Below, piece after piece: positions 53,359 through 63,659 of a stretch of DNA of 64,000 bases. The position numbers and the translations under genes are program-made. Source of the DNA: Branchipolynoe longqiensis (taxonomy: Eukaryota > Annelida > Polychaeta > Phyllodocida > Polynoidae); assembly GCA_030323885.1 (NCBI GenBank), contig CM059190.1, positions 89,069,865-89,133,864 on the forward strand. The letters run 5' to 3'. How positions within the stretch are numbered: position 1 is the first letter of the stretch; each line of letters opens with the position of its first letter. The notes under the pieces were generated by a model. The model ran no database searches. It had not been told where the DNA came from and was given only the letters and a program-made list of their open reading frames with translations.

Positions 53359-54421
53359 TCAGTATACCGGCTCAGTCGCACCGGCCAGTGCCGTGGAAAC
53401 CCTAATGTCGTTCATTATGCGGACGCTCAATGGCGTCTGCAGGTAGGCGAAGATGGTATCGCTCGCCCAATCACCGCGCACCCTGAGCTCTTCCAGGGTG
53501 GCGCCACACAATGATAGGAAGGTACAGCCCCCCCTCCTCAAGGAGTGGGATGAGTAGTCCCCAGCGTCCAATCCCGCGACCCCACAGAAGTGCTTCAGCA
53601 TCCCTTGGTATGTCGAGTATCGCAGTTCCATCGTGGCGCCCGCTGGCGTGGGGATCCGGAACGCCATTGCATCAGGCCCAGCTGGGACCTCCCTGAAGTG
53701 TCTCTCAGTCCAATAAACTGCACACAGGGAGAGGTCCGGGCACCTAGCCACAGGTATTTCGAGCATTCCGCTCCGCGAATTGTATCGTCTTGGAGCGACG
53801 AACTCGCACCAACATTCCCCATGGAAGAAAGGAAAAGTCTCCCCTGAGTAGTGACGAGTCCGAGGCTGTCACCTGGCACTTCCTCAGTAGTGCCCTAAAG
53901 CTGCACAGTATGGCCGCCCGCCAGGCGGTGTGCCCCGCCGAGGTGGTCAGGGCAGCGAATATTCGCCTAAGCATGTCAGGCAGTAAGGGGGCCGCCTGCC
54001 TGGGATGGCAACCCCGCTCCCGCTTGATGCCCTTCAACGTGGATGCCAGCTCAAAGTTTTTGTAGTCGATCGGCTCCGCGCCCTCCGTCTTCAAGAAGAA
54101 GTTCAGGCCACTGAGATAGTTGCACACCGATGTGTATTTGAGAGTCCTGGCCAGCCAGACTGCATACAGTGCTGTCTGTTCCGGAGGGCACGGTGTGGTG
54201 GGAAAGTGGCCCCCGAACTCCTCAATGAACTCCAGGTATCGTCTCACCTGGACCCCCCGTGTTGTGATGGAGTTTGGGGCATAGTACTTGCGTTGCACGG
54301 CCAGCTTCTCCCTCCGCAGCTCCACAACTGGAAATAGAAGGGTCAGGGGAGTTGGTGAATATGTGGTTGCAACAAAGCCTGCGTGCTCCGTCTGCGACCC
54401 GGATTCGGTCCTTACTGTCAC
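53359..54421 (-). pseudogene. Tyrosine recombinase of the retrotransposon, one frameshift
   Basis: The N-terminal part (from 54421) has core-binding features (YAVWLARTLKYTSVCNYL) and the first catalytic region FRALLRKCQ. After a single extra A at about 53763-53766 the frame changes and the C-terminal catalytic part continues, with HSLRRGG (the H-x-x-R pair) and the candidate nucleophile Tyr in FAYLQTP, to a stop at 53359. The ORF start overlaps the end of RT-RNase H by about 200 bp. In this family the recombinase inserts the circular cDNA without duplicating a target. The copy is inactive as it stands. Confidence 0.85.
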
Positions 54422-55701
54422 TGGCGCTCCAACGGCTCAGGGCGTCGCAGATCGTGTTGTCAGCACTCTTTACATAAACAGACTGAACATCAAAATTGTA
54501 CTGTGCCGCTATCCAGAACAGCCTGCGCACGAAGTGCATGACCCCCTTTGATTTGGACCGACCCGAGGTCAAGGCCGCTCGGACCGTCTCATTGTCCGTG
54601 ACCATGACCACCGTGCTGTCCTTCCACAGGTGGCCCCAGGTCTGGGCCGCACAGAAGGCTGCCCACATCTCCAGCACGTTTATGTGGGCCCCCCTACAAG
54701 TCCCATCGGGTGTGGCGTGGTGGTGGCCCACCTCATCCCTGATCCTCCCGTCTGGTCCCTCCCCGAAGGCTCCAATCCTCCAATCGCCGGCATGGATCGT
54801 CCCGAACCCCTCCCCGGAGGCGTCGCTGTAAGTCGAGACGTATGGGGTATGGCGGCCGATTATTTTTGCCTTCCCATTGAACCGTCTGGAGAAGTCCAGC
54901 CACCATCGTCTATCCTCATGGAAACCCCCCGAGAGGCGGACCTTGAAGTGGGGTTTTGCCACTGTGTTGATCGTGTCGTACATGCGTCTGCAGAAAGTGC
55001 GGCCTCCCCGGACCACCTTCGCACAGTGCGCCAGCAAGCCAGCCAGCCGCTCCAGCTGGATCCTCCTAGCCTTCTTCCGGCCCTCCAGGGCCAGAAGCGC
55101 CATGGTCATCCTGGTCAGCTTGTCCTCCGGCAGCGACATCTCCAGGGCGATGGTGTCGATGTCGATACCCAGGAACCTTGTTTTGGTGGACGGGGAGGTG
55201 ACTTTTGGGAAGCTTATGTAGAAGCCCAATCTCCGGAGGATCCCCATTAGGGTGGCCTGGGCCGTACAGCCCGCGTCGAAGTCCCGAGCTACGATACAGA
55301 AGTCGTCGAGGTAATTTACCACCTCCCCCACGCCCTCACGCACTGCACAGCGGACAACAAAATCAGACAGCTTGCTGAAGACATAAGGGCTGGAGGCCAG
55401 CCCCATGCATAGCCTGTTATCTCTTAAAAAGACCGGGTCATTCCCGAAGTCCCAGAATATGCCCTGGCGGTCCCGGTCTCGTGGGTGGATGCTCACTCGC
55501 CCGGTAAGCATCACGGATGTCCACGGTCGCGAGATAGTCTCCGGCTTGCATCAGGGCGGCCACATCGTCGACACTATTGTAGGAGAATTTGGCCGTCACG
55601 CTATCCGTGTAGTTGTTGACTGACTCCCCCTCTGGTCTGCTGCAATCCACGATGCCCCTCACCCCCCCTCCATCCTTGGGGATGCAGAAGAGCCTATGCA
55701 C
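54222..55701 (-). pseudogene. Reverse transcriptase-RNase H of the retrotransposon, frameshifted
   Basis: 55701-55516 encodes VHRLFCIPKDGGG, GIVDCSRPEGESVNNYTD and TVDIRDAYRA (RT motif A Asp). A single extra A near 55510 then shifts to the long downstream frame with FRDNRLCMGLASSPYVFSKL (motif B) and NYLDDFCIVA (catalytic YxDD). RNase H follows: STYSDASGEG, NVLEMWA, VMVTDNETV and SADNTICDALSRW, giving the D-E-D-D set. The frame upstream of 55701 has at least one further break. The protein is missing only by frame errors, so loss looks recent. Confidence 0.87.
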
Positions 55702-55784
55702 ACATAGCGGTCCGGTCCGCCGCCCTGGTCAAAGCCCCTGCCTCGATCTCCTTCCTGAGTTTGCCAGACATGACCTCTCTGTCC

Positions 55785-56705
55785 TCACGGTCTCCCCCCG
55801 GCGCCCTGATGGCACTCATAGCAAGCGTCGCAGTCCCGGTTTATTACCATGAAGCCGAAGCAGATGCCTTTCATGATATATTCGGCATCGGGGTCAGTAT
55901 CACCCCTCATGAACAGCTCTGTGAAGACCCTACATGGCTTCATCTGGGACACGACACCATCAATGCTGTGCGTGCAGCTGCACAAACCTGTCATGCAGCT
56001 CCTCCAGAGTCGGAAGTCGGTCACACAGTCGGTAACCGTCTCCCTGACGGTGATGTCGAATACATGCTCATCTCCTGTGCCGTCCTCGACGTGGAGCCAC
56101 CCCGGGTCCAGGCCATCCCCCCTGCTCGTCCATACAGGGGTGCCTCTGTGGGGTGTCTCCCCCACTTGTTGGTCACCGGGGATCCCCCCCAGGGTGCCCG
56201 CCGCCGCCATCAGGGTGTCCACCCCGTCCCGCGTGTTGTTATTGTTGTTTACATCCGGGGCCTCCCGTGGCACGGGTGTCTCCACTGACCCCCGTGCTCC
56301 ACTGCAACCCTCCGTAACGCCACCTTGGCAGCCTCCCGCCCCCCCTGGGGCTCCCGTGTTGTCAGTCCCACCCAGGGGCGGGGCCTCCCCGCGTGCCGCG
56401 ACCACAGTGTTGTTGTTGTTTACATCCGGGACCTCCCCACGTGCGGGAAGCCAGCCCTGCGGCTCGGGCATCTTCACTGACCCACATGCGCCACTGTAAA
56501 CATCCATACCACGCCCTCCGGCGCCGTCAAGTAATGCCTCACACCCAGTACCCTCGGAGACCGGTACCGTCCCTGTCCCAGCTGCGTCCACCGCCGGGTT
56601 GTGTGTCTGCCTGGGTGTCCCAAACCCCAGTACCGCTACCGTCCCTGCCCCGGTCCGCGTCCACCGCCGGGTTGTGTGGCTGCTTGAGTGCTCGCTGCGC
56701 CCCAC
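55785..56705 (-). pseudogene. Linker or N-terminal region of the pol/gag reading frame
   Basis: A Gly/Pro/Thr-rich stretch with NNNN runs is followed by a more protein-like part (HVFDITVRETVTDCVTDFRL, EYIMKGICFGFMVINRD) just before RT. It is probably the N-terminal extension of the RT protein. The function of the part with DxxVTD-like wording is unknown. Confidence 0.55.
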
Positions 56706-56786
56706 CCCGCGCCCCCGTTTTCCCGCGGTAATGGCCGAATCTGGGTCATGCTCCGCGTCCCCGGTGTGGCGCGTCCCGGTGCACCG

Positions 56787-57209
56787 TCAGTCCCGGGTGC
56801 ACTTAATGCGTTTGTGGCTGCGGCTCCCGCACTTGCTGCACCAATGCCCGAAGCTACAGTCCCCCTCCTTACTGTCACAGCCCACTTCCTTGTTCCAGGG
56901 GAAGCAGGCCCGCTTGCCTCCCTTTTCATAGGTCTTGAGCCCCTTTGGATTCCCGGTGGTCGCACTCTTAGTTTTGGCCCGCATGGCCTCATGCCCGTAG
57001 TGGATCAGGCTCGCCGCCGCATTCCCTGCCGTGAATGCAGCGAAACCCTCCCGTTCCGCCAGCTTACGCACGGCCGTGTCATATCGAACATGGGCAGTGT
57101 CTTTGAACAGCTCATGCTTAGCCTTCGATGCAATGTAAGCAAGGTGGCTGAATAGGGCTTGGCCATCTTTTAACGTCACACACCGTCTAGGCTCAGGAAC
57201 CACAGGCAT
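56787..57209 (-). CDS. Gag-like protein with two zinc knuckle-like clusters
   Basis: LFSHLAYIASKAKHELFKDT, then a Cys/His region CFPWNKEVGCDSKEGDCSFG-H (CCCH-like) followed by CSKCGSRSHKRIKC (CCHC-like). This pair is known from gag of DIRS-like elements and suggests RNA binding. No start codon decision is certain, since the upstream frame may join it. Confidence 0.7.
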   Translation of the reverse strand: MPVVPEPRRCVTLKDGQALFSHLAYIASKAKHELFKDTAHVRYDTAVRKLAEREGFAAFTAGNAAASLIHYGHEAMRAKTKSATTGNPKGLKTYEKGGKRACFPWNKEVGCDSKEGDCSFGHWCSKCGSRSHKRIKCTRD

Positions 57210-57214
57210 GATGC

Positions 57215-57679
57215 CTACTGTAACTCGGCCACTGATAGTTTGCGCACATCCTTCTTATCCTCAGTATAGTTTTTTAAAGACCACTTACTTTTCCGTCTCC
57301 GGGACGTGCTCCTTGTCCTGCTACGTGAACTGGAGTCACTATGAGAGTGCGATCTGCGCCGCCGTGTCCGGCTCTTGCGCGATACCTCCCCGTAACTTGA
57401 GTGACCTCTTTCCGTATGGGCTGCTCCGCCCTGCTCGGCTGGTGGTGGCTTCACTGTGTCCCTGGCCGCCTTTTCCTTTACTAACACGGTCCGTCGTTCC
57501 TCCAAGTCAAACATGCGCTTGTCCCTTTCCAGCTGCCTTATTTCCTCCCTCACGTGTCGCTCCTCTTCATCAATGCACATACTCCGTACGTCTTTTGTGA
57601 TATCCTCCATCACTCGCTCATCGGAAGCTTCTCCTGCCCCCTCATGCCTCCCACCCACATACACCACGCCCCCACACAC
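57215..57679 (-). CDS. Gag N-terminal part with Arg/Ser-rich segment
   Basis: A charged helix, IDEEERHVREEIRQLERDKR, likely coiled coil, followed by SRTRRRRSHSHSDSSSRSRT (RS-rich). It ends six bases before the zinc-knuckle frame, in a different phase. The two were probably one protein or are linked by frameshifting. Confidence 0.6.
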   Translation of the reverse strand: MCGGVVYVGGRHEGAGEASDERVMEDITKDVRSMCIDEEERHVREEIRQLERDKRMFDLEERRTVLVKEKAARDTVKPPPAEQGGAAHTERGHSSYGEVSRKSRTRRRRSHSHSDSSSRSRTRSTSRRRKSKWSLKNYTEDKKDVRKLSVAELQ

Positions 57680-57830
57680 CTATCCCCCTCTCCCCCCACA
57701 CGGCCCCCACACACCACGCCCCCACACGCATACCCCTCTCCCTCACACGCCCCCCCCCCCACACGCCGCCCACAACACGCTCCCACACGCCTCCCCTCAC
57801 CCCCCCCCTCCCCTCCCCGGCCCCAGCGCG
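57640..57830. repeat. C-rich (CCCCCACACACCACG) low complexity
   Basis: CACACGCCCCC-type words at the 5' end of the YR element; they may have replaced its A1 repeat. Confidence 0.7.
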
Positions 57831-57953
57831 TCGGCCCGTGTGCGCATGCGTACTCACCTTCTCTGCGCGGCGTGCTGCGGTCTATTGAGCGGTGCCTCCT
57901 GCTGCTGCACCGTTCAGGCGCTGCCTCCAGTTGTCCTCCAGGCTTAAACTTAA

Positions 57954-58343
57954 AGCTGCATAGTCCCATCCTTTTGAGTTTCGGCAATTTTTTTCTGAGA
58001 TAAATATATTAAATTGATTGTTATAACCTACTTTACTTTAGTTGGAGTTACTTTTTTTATTAAAAATGGCTAACCTTTGAGATATTTGAAGTGCAAACAC
58101 ATCTCGCCATGAATATGGCACAGGCTGTCGACATAGCATAAAGAAACAATCAATCAATCAATCAAGTAAATATGTCAGTCTGACGCCATAGATTTGAGCA
58201 GGAACCGGTTCTATTAAATTAACTCAGTATTCCCTTCTTTGCGGCAACAACTGCTTAATAAGTATCTAAGTTAGATATGTAGAATCAATTTTAGATAATT
58301 ATCTTGGTTTTGATAATTACATGCTTTATCGGACTATGCAGCT
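57954..58343 (-). mobile_element. TTAA-type MITE with foreign block
   Basis: AGCTGCATAGTCCCATCC after TTAA (57950-57953); the other end ATCGGACTATGCAGCT before TTAA (58344-58347). The block at 58106-58170 (CTCGCCATGAATATGGCACA to AATCAATCAATCAATCAAG) is the 3' end of the (ATCA)n repeat family. Confidence 0.78.
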
Positions 58344-58537
58344 TTAATAAGTGCATCAGTATCTAAGTTAGATTATAGGATCAAATCTAAATAATTGTTT
58401 TGATTTTAAAAGTTGATGCTTCATCGGACTATGCAGCTTTAATAAGTGCATCAGTATCTAAGTTAGATTATAGAATCAAATCTAAATAATTGTTTTGGCT
58501 TTAAAAGTTGATGATTTATCGGACTATGCAGCTTTAA
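58344..58537 (-). repeat. Two extra tandem copies of the MITE terminus (95 bp each)
   Basis: TTAATAAGTGCATCAGTATC through CATCGGACTATGCAGCT recurs at 58344-58438 and 58439-58533, each bordered by TTAA. They extend the preceding MITE's end into three tandem termini. Confidence 0.85.
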
Positions 58538-58675
58538 CCGCCAGCTTTGTAGTAGTACACTACTGTACAGGCACAACTCCGGGGGGGGGGTAGTGAACGG
58601 AGTGTCATAACCCCCCCCCCCCATCTCCACCCCACCACACACACAGCTCCCTCAAACCCTCCTCCATCCGGAATA
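58538..58675. repeat. G- and C-run low complexity
   Basis: G run at about 58580-58589 and C run at 58610-58622; otherwise unassigned. Confidence 0.6.
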
Positions 58676-59013
58676 GTTGGTTGGTTGTTGGAGTTTTACA
58701 TCCTAGCAACATCTCAGATCATATCAGGACGGGTACCGACTTGTGACAATGCGCACTCATGGCCACTTTATAGTGCTTCCCCACTGGGGGACCATACCAC
58801 CAGCACCATCCCACTCAGTCACATTGTCCTGCCACTGAGCCAACCAGTCCTTGCTCTATCCTAATAATGCCGAGCGCCAGGCTAGGAGGCGACAAGTATC
58901 AATTTTTAAGTCATTGGTTTCACTCGACCAGGTTTCGAACCCGCGGGTTCGAATCTACCAAAACGGGAGACAGACACTCAACTCAATCGGCCATCCCCTC
59001 TGGTCCACCAGCC
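58676..59013 (-). mobile_element. SINE-B, full length
   Basis: Inverse tail GGAGTTTTACATCCTAGCAA, complete body, and B-type head CGAACCCGCGGGTTCGAATC / ACTCAACTCAATCGGCCATC at the right. Confidence 0.82.
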
Positions 59014-59055
59014 GGATTATATATATATATAACATGCGATGCATAATAGTTATAC

Positions 59056-59161
59056 AGACCGAACGTGGTGGCTGAATCGGTAGAGCGCAGGCTTCCCGTC
59101 CGGAAGGGCGGCAGTTTGTATCCCGGACGAGTGAAACCGATGACTTACAAAATGGATACTT
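59056..59161 (+). mobile_element. SINE-A head only (3'-truncated)
   Basis: ACGTGGTGGCTGAATCGGTA, GAGCGCAGGCTTCCCG, GTATCCCGGACGAGTGAAAC and then ATACTT, where the SINE stops. This is the reverse of the common 5' truncation. Confidence 0.7.
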
Positions 59162-59278
59162 GGGAGGGTGGTTCTCATTGGATATAAATGCATGAGTCAG
59201 CGAAGAGTCGCCAAGTCGGCATCCAGTGAGGACTACTTAGTAATGTGGTTCCTTAAGAAATACTTGAAACTTAGCAAT

Positions 59279-61056
59279 TCAAAGGTGCTTAGCAATATGG
59301 CGGCGCTTCGCAATATGGAGGTGCTTAGCAATATGGAGGTGCTTAGTGATATGGAGGTGCTTAGCAATATGGAGGTGCTTAGAAATATGGAGGTGCTTAG
59401 AAATATGGAGGTGCTTAGCAATATGGAGGTGCTTAGTAATATGCAGGTGCCTAGCAATATGGAGGCGCCTAGAAATATGAAGGCACTTAGCAATGTGGAG
59501 GCACTTACTAATATGGAGGTGCTTAGCAATATGGAGGTGCTTAGCAATATGGAGGTGCTTAGCAATATGGAGGTGCTTAGCAATATGGAGGTGCTTAGCA
59601 ATATGGAGGTGCTTAGCAATATGGAGGTGCTTAGCAATATGGAGGTGCTTAGCAATATGGAGGTGGTTAGCAATATGGAGGTGCTTAGCAATATGGAGGC
59701 ACTTAGTGATATGGAGGCACTTAGCAATATGGAGGCACTTACCAATATGGAGGCAGTTAGCAATATCGAGGCACTTAGCAATATCGAGGCACTTAGAAAT
59801 ATGGAGGTGCTTAGCAGTATGGAGGTTCTTAGCAATATTGGAGGTGCTTAGTAATATGGAGGTGCTTAGCAATATGGACGTGCTTAGCAATATGGAGGTG
59901 CTTAGCAATATGGAGCTGCTTAGCAATATGGAGGTGCTTAGCAATATGGAGGCACTTAGCAACATGGAGGCACTTAGCAATATGGAGGCAATTAGTAATA
60001 ATGATGCGCTTAGTAATATGGAGGTGCTTAGTAATATGGAGGCACTAGCAATATGGAGGCGCTTAGCAATATGGAGGCACTTAGCAATATGGAGGCACTT
60101 AGCAATATGGAGGTGCTTAGTAATATGGAGGTGCTTAGCAATATGGGGGTGCTTAGCAAAATGGAGGTGCTTAGCAATATGGAGGCGCTTAGTAATATGG
60201 AGGCACTTAGTAATATGGAGATGCTTAGCAATATGGAGGCGCTTAGCAATATGGAGGCACTTAGTGATATGGAGGCACTTAGCAATTTGGAGGTGCTTAT
60301 TAATATGGATGCGCTTAGTAATATGGAGGCACTTAGCAATATGGAGGCGCTTAGAAATATGGAGGCACTTAGCAATATGGAGGCACTTAGTGATATGGAG
60401 GCACTTAGCAATATGGAGGCACTTACCAATATGGAGGTCCTTAGTAATATGGAGGTGGTTAGCAATATGGAGCCGCTTAGCAATATGGAGGTGCTTAGTT
60501 ATATGGAGGTGCTTAGCAATATGGAGGTGCTTAGCAATATGGAGGTCCTTAGAAATATGGAGACGCTTAGCAATATGGAGGCGCTTAGCAACATGGAGGC
60601 GCTTAGCAATATGGAGGTGCTTAGTAATATGGAGGTGCTAGTAATATGGAGGCACTAGCAATATGGAGGCACTTAGCAATATGGAGGCACTTAGCAATAT
60701 GGAGGCCCTTAGCAATATGGAGGTGCTTAGCAATATGGAGGAGCTTAGCAATATGGAGGCACTTAACAATATGGAGGTGCTGAGCAATATGGAGGAGCTT
60801 AGTAATATGGAGGCGCTTAGCAATATGGAGGCGCTTAGTAATATGGAGGCACTTAGCAATATGGAGGCGCTTAGTAATATGGAGGTGCTTAGCAATATGG
60901 AGATGCTTAGCAATATGGAGGCACTTAGCAATATGGAGGTGCTTAGTAATATGGAGGCGCTTAATAATATGGAGGCACTTAGCATATGGAGGCGCTTAGT
61001 AATATGGAGGCGTTTAGTAATATGGAGGTGCTTAGCAATATGGAGGCGCTTAGCAA
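59279..61056. repeat. 18-bp minisatellite, unit ATGGAGGTGCTTAGCAAT
   Basis: Close to 100 units with variation mainly at AGGTGC, AGGCGC and AGGCAC. Since 18 is a multiple of 3 and the unit has no stop in most frames, plus frames read MEVLSN and minus frames read LSTSIL or AKHLHI repeats. Two units are shortened by a few bases near 60049 and 60650, which shift the frame. I do not call a gene. Confidence 0.93.
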
Positions 61057-61382
61057 TGCAACATTTCAAAACCAAAACACCCACCTAGATTTGATTCTAC
61101 GTAACTAACTTAAAGACTGAGGCTATTATTAAGCATTTGTTGTCACACAGAAGGGCACAGTGAGTCAATTTAATAAACCTGTTACTGCCTAAGCCTATGG
61201 TGTCACAACCTTGGCGTGCCTGCGAAAATTAATTTGGCATGTTTGCACTTCAAATATCTCCAAAGGTAGCCATTTAAATTCAAAGTTACCACAAACTAAA
61301 GTAAGGTAGATTATAACAATCAATTCAATATATTGATCTCAGATAAATGGCCGAAACTCAAAACCATCAGACTATGCAACTT
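61057..61382 (+). mobile_element. TTAA-type MITE lacking its left terminus
   Basis: GCAACATTTCAAAACCAAAA to CCATCAGACTATGCAACTTG. The minisatellite replaces the first bases of the element. Confidence 0.7.
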
Positions 61383-61834
61383 GAATATTTTCAAACCATT
61401 TTCTGGTAATTCTGGATACACCCCTGACAATGTGTATCGCACGACTACAATGGCCTTTTACTTGTTACTCCCGCCTTTGTCCTAGTGGTCTGGTTTGTGT
61501 GTGTGTGAGAGGGGGGGGGAAGGGTTATCTGAAAGGAATGTGTGCCCCCCATATTTTTCAGGAAACAGGGAGACGTGTCGTCTCGGTCGACGGGTCGTAG
61601 TGTGGAGTTGGGGGTGTGGTCGGGTGTGTAGTGTGTGGGGTGTGAGAGGTGGGGGATGTGGGGGAGATTTAAGTCAAATTGGATTAGTGCTGCCCACCGG
61701 TGAGAAGAAGTGGTAACACACTTATCCGTTATGAGGAGGGTAAATATATCCATTACAAAATATATATATTGTAAGTGAAACACAGTGCCATAATTAAGCT
61801 CTTGTATCATTGCTATTATTATAATTCTTTTTTT
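61383..61834. other. No gene; G/T-rich stretch
   Basis: GTGTGTGAGAGGGGGGGG and GGGGTGTGAGAGGTGGGGG words. The two overlapping short frames on opposite strands show no domain. Confidence 0.4.
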
Positions 61835-62215
61835 TAAATGAATTTTCTTTTATTGAGGCTGTATTTATACTGTCCATAGCATATAGACCTGGGTATTCAG
61901 GCTTGTTTCCAATGCTGGCCAGCTGTAGCTTTGGTGTTATCTTATCACACAGTAGCTGCTGATAAGTTATTTGATTGCCTGCATTTCAGCAGCAGATAGA
62001 TAGTTGGTTGGTCTGGTTAGTAGCCTATATTAATTTTTTTGGATTTTCTTGGCATATATGTGTTTTAGTTTTTCTACTCTTAATACTAGACTAGCCTACT
62101 CCTATTTACTTATCGTAGGCTTCTACGTAGCTGTGTGGTGTGCTCTCTGGCTACTTTTGACATGGTTACCTTCCGTTGGGCTGCTGGATTACTCTGCAGT
62201 GTTAGAACCTGCATC
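61835..62215 (-). mobile_element. Unclassified repeat 3' end (copy of 32760-33205)
   Basis: TTTTATTGAGGCTGTATTTA at the left corresponds to the AATAAA end of the 32491 repeat; similarity runs to about TGGTTACCTTCCGTTGGGC. The coding tail is not reached. Confidence 0.65.
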
Positions 62216-62559
62216 TATAGATATAACCTGGTTTTAGTGAGATAAAAGTGTCCTACCATTGTCACGTGCTAAGGGAACATATATACTTTTCTACTGCATC
62301 CATTGGCGCATTGGAGGAGTGCCCCCCACCCCCCACCCCAGCTGTCGGGAGTCGTATACGGGTTATATACATGGTCTGTACATGTATGAAGATATGGAAT
62401 TCGAGGTTATTTCAAGGTTGTTTTTGATAGGAATTCAAAACTATTTTCATTTTGATTTCAGGAAAAAATAACAATGGCGAATGGCGATCGGTGGGGACAG
62501 TTTAATGGAAGTTAGGGCTTTTCTAGACTAATTACCCGAAATAGAATACATTTTCAGCT
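62216..62559. other. No recognisable feature
   Basis: Mixed sequence without matches elsewhere in the window. Confidence 0.4.
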
Positions 62560-63137
62560 AGTATTGATTACACATATAAACCTTAGATATTGATTCAATT
62601 ATTAAACATGTGTTGCCACATATAAAGACATACTGATTCAAGTAAATAAAACACGTTACTGTATAAGCCAATAGAGGGAGTGCACGTGACGTCATCACTC
62701 AGCAGTCAGTGGTCAGCGGCAAGCCATCTTGGATTACGAGCACCCTCCCTGGCCATGTTGTGAATGCATGTAGATGCAGGAAAACAGTGTTTTCTTATGT
62801 TCTGGGAGGTTCTGGGCAGTTTACATCCAATGTGTTTACTTACAGCACTTTAGCAACAACTTCTGAGGCCAAACTGCTCAAAACAGTGACAAATAAACCA
62901 ACAAATCAGTAAATAAGCACAGTGTAGGCACTTGCAAGCCTTCGTTATGTAATCCAATATGGCCGCCAAAGGTGGTCTTGTGACGTCATTACACCCCCTC
63001 TATAGTGTCAGAATGTTGGCATGTTTACACTTAAAATATAAGTTACTTCAAACTAAAGTAAGGTAGATTATAATAATCAAATTAATATATTTATCAAAGA
63101 AAAATGAGTGTAACTCAAAACCATCGGACTATGAAAC
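62560..63137 (+). mobile_element. TTAA-type MITE interrupted by a TIR element
   Basis: ACACATATAAACCTTAGATA at the left (terminus lost) and AACCATCGGACTATGAAACT at the right. The host wording around AAGCC...TATAGTGTCAGAATG is split by 62674-63000. Confidence 0.72.
62674..63000. mobile_element. TA-flanked TIR element with CRE-like motif in both ends
   Basis: GAGGGAGTGCACGTGACGTC and the inverse end reading GAGGGGGTGTAATGACGTCA, flanked by TA. The interior contains CCATCTTGGATTACG and AATATGGCCGCCAAAGG. 327 bp, non-coding. Confidence 0.7.
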
Positions 63138-63519
63138 TTGAATTGATAATGTATATATCAGCCGGTGGATAGACATACATGTTACAAAATGACATCATTG
63201 ATATAAGACGTTCCGCTCGTTATCTGCTATTCCTGAGATCTCCACCAAAGTAAATAAAACAAATTCACACAAAACAAACAAATAGGGACCAAAGCTACAA
63301 TCTAACTATTGTTAACATCCAGAGCGAAATAGAACAATATAGAGCGCGAACAAATAATGACACATAGACCAAGGACATGAACAATATGCCATGACTAATC
63401 CTTGTGTTTATTTCTTGAAATGTAGCCCAGCCGATTTCACCGAACGAGCGTTTTGCACGACACGCCCCCTGGTGGGAAACGCCAACACTGCTCAAGCCGG
63501 GAATACCCTGGTCGATTCA

Positions 63520-63577
63520 CTTTTTGTTTGTTTGTTTGTTTGTTTGTTTGTTTGTTTAATGACACCCCCCCCCCCCC
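63520..63577 (+). repeat. (TTTG)n and C run
   Basis: Seven or more TTTG units are followed by TTTAATGACACC and a C run. The wording resembles the start of the repeat at 9871. Confidence 0.6.
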
Positions 63578-63659
63578 AGCATGAAAGGTAATCATCGACT
63601 AATAGGGGTCATGCCGTGGTTAAACATATCTAAGTGAGAATTACATTCCAAGCATATAC

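Larger units (their letters stand above)
52948..57945 (-). mobile_element. DIRS/Ngaro-type tyrosine-recombinase retrotransposon
   Basis: Gene order on the minus strand is gag-like, RT-RNase H, tyrosine recombinase, then a 3' block B1 (53236-53326), A2 (53039-53235), B2 (52948-53038). No DDE integrase, protease or methyltransferase is seen. Circular-intermediate integration by the recombinase is the mode known for this order. The B1-A2-B2 layout fits the split direct repeats of Ngaro/PAT-like elements. The matching A1 should lie at the 5' end beyond 57679, but I cannot find it, so the 5' end is probably truncated. Its CG-rich codon use contrasts with the AT-rich flanks. Confidence 0.82.

Noticed and set aside
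54630..55250. Plus-strand frames of 200 or more residues across 54.0-57.0 kb
   Set aside because: Shadows of the minus-strand RT-RNase H and gag; only the minus strand shows family motifs.
59168..60658. Long repeat-protein frames (MEVLSN, AKHLHI, LSTSIL)
   Set aside because: An 18-bp minisatellite keeps several frames open on both strands at once; there is no start context or non-repeat domain.
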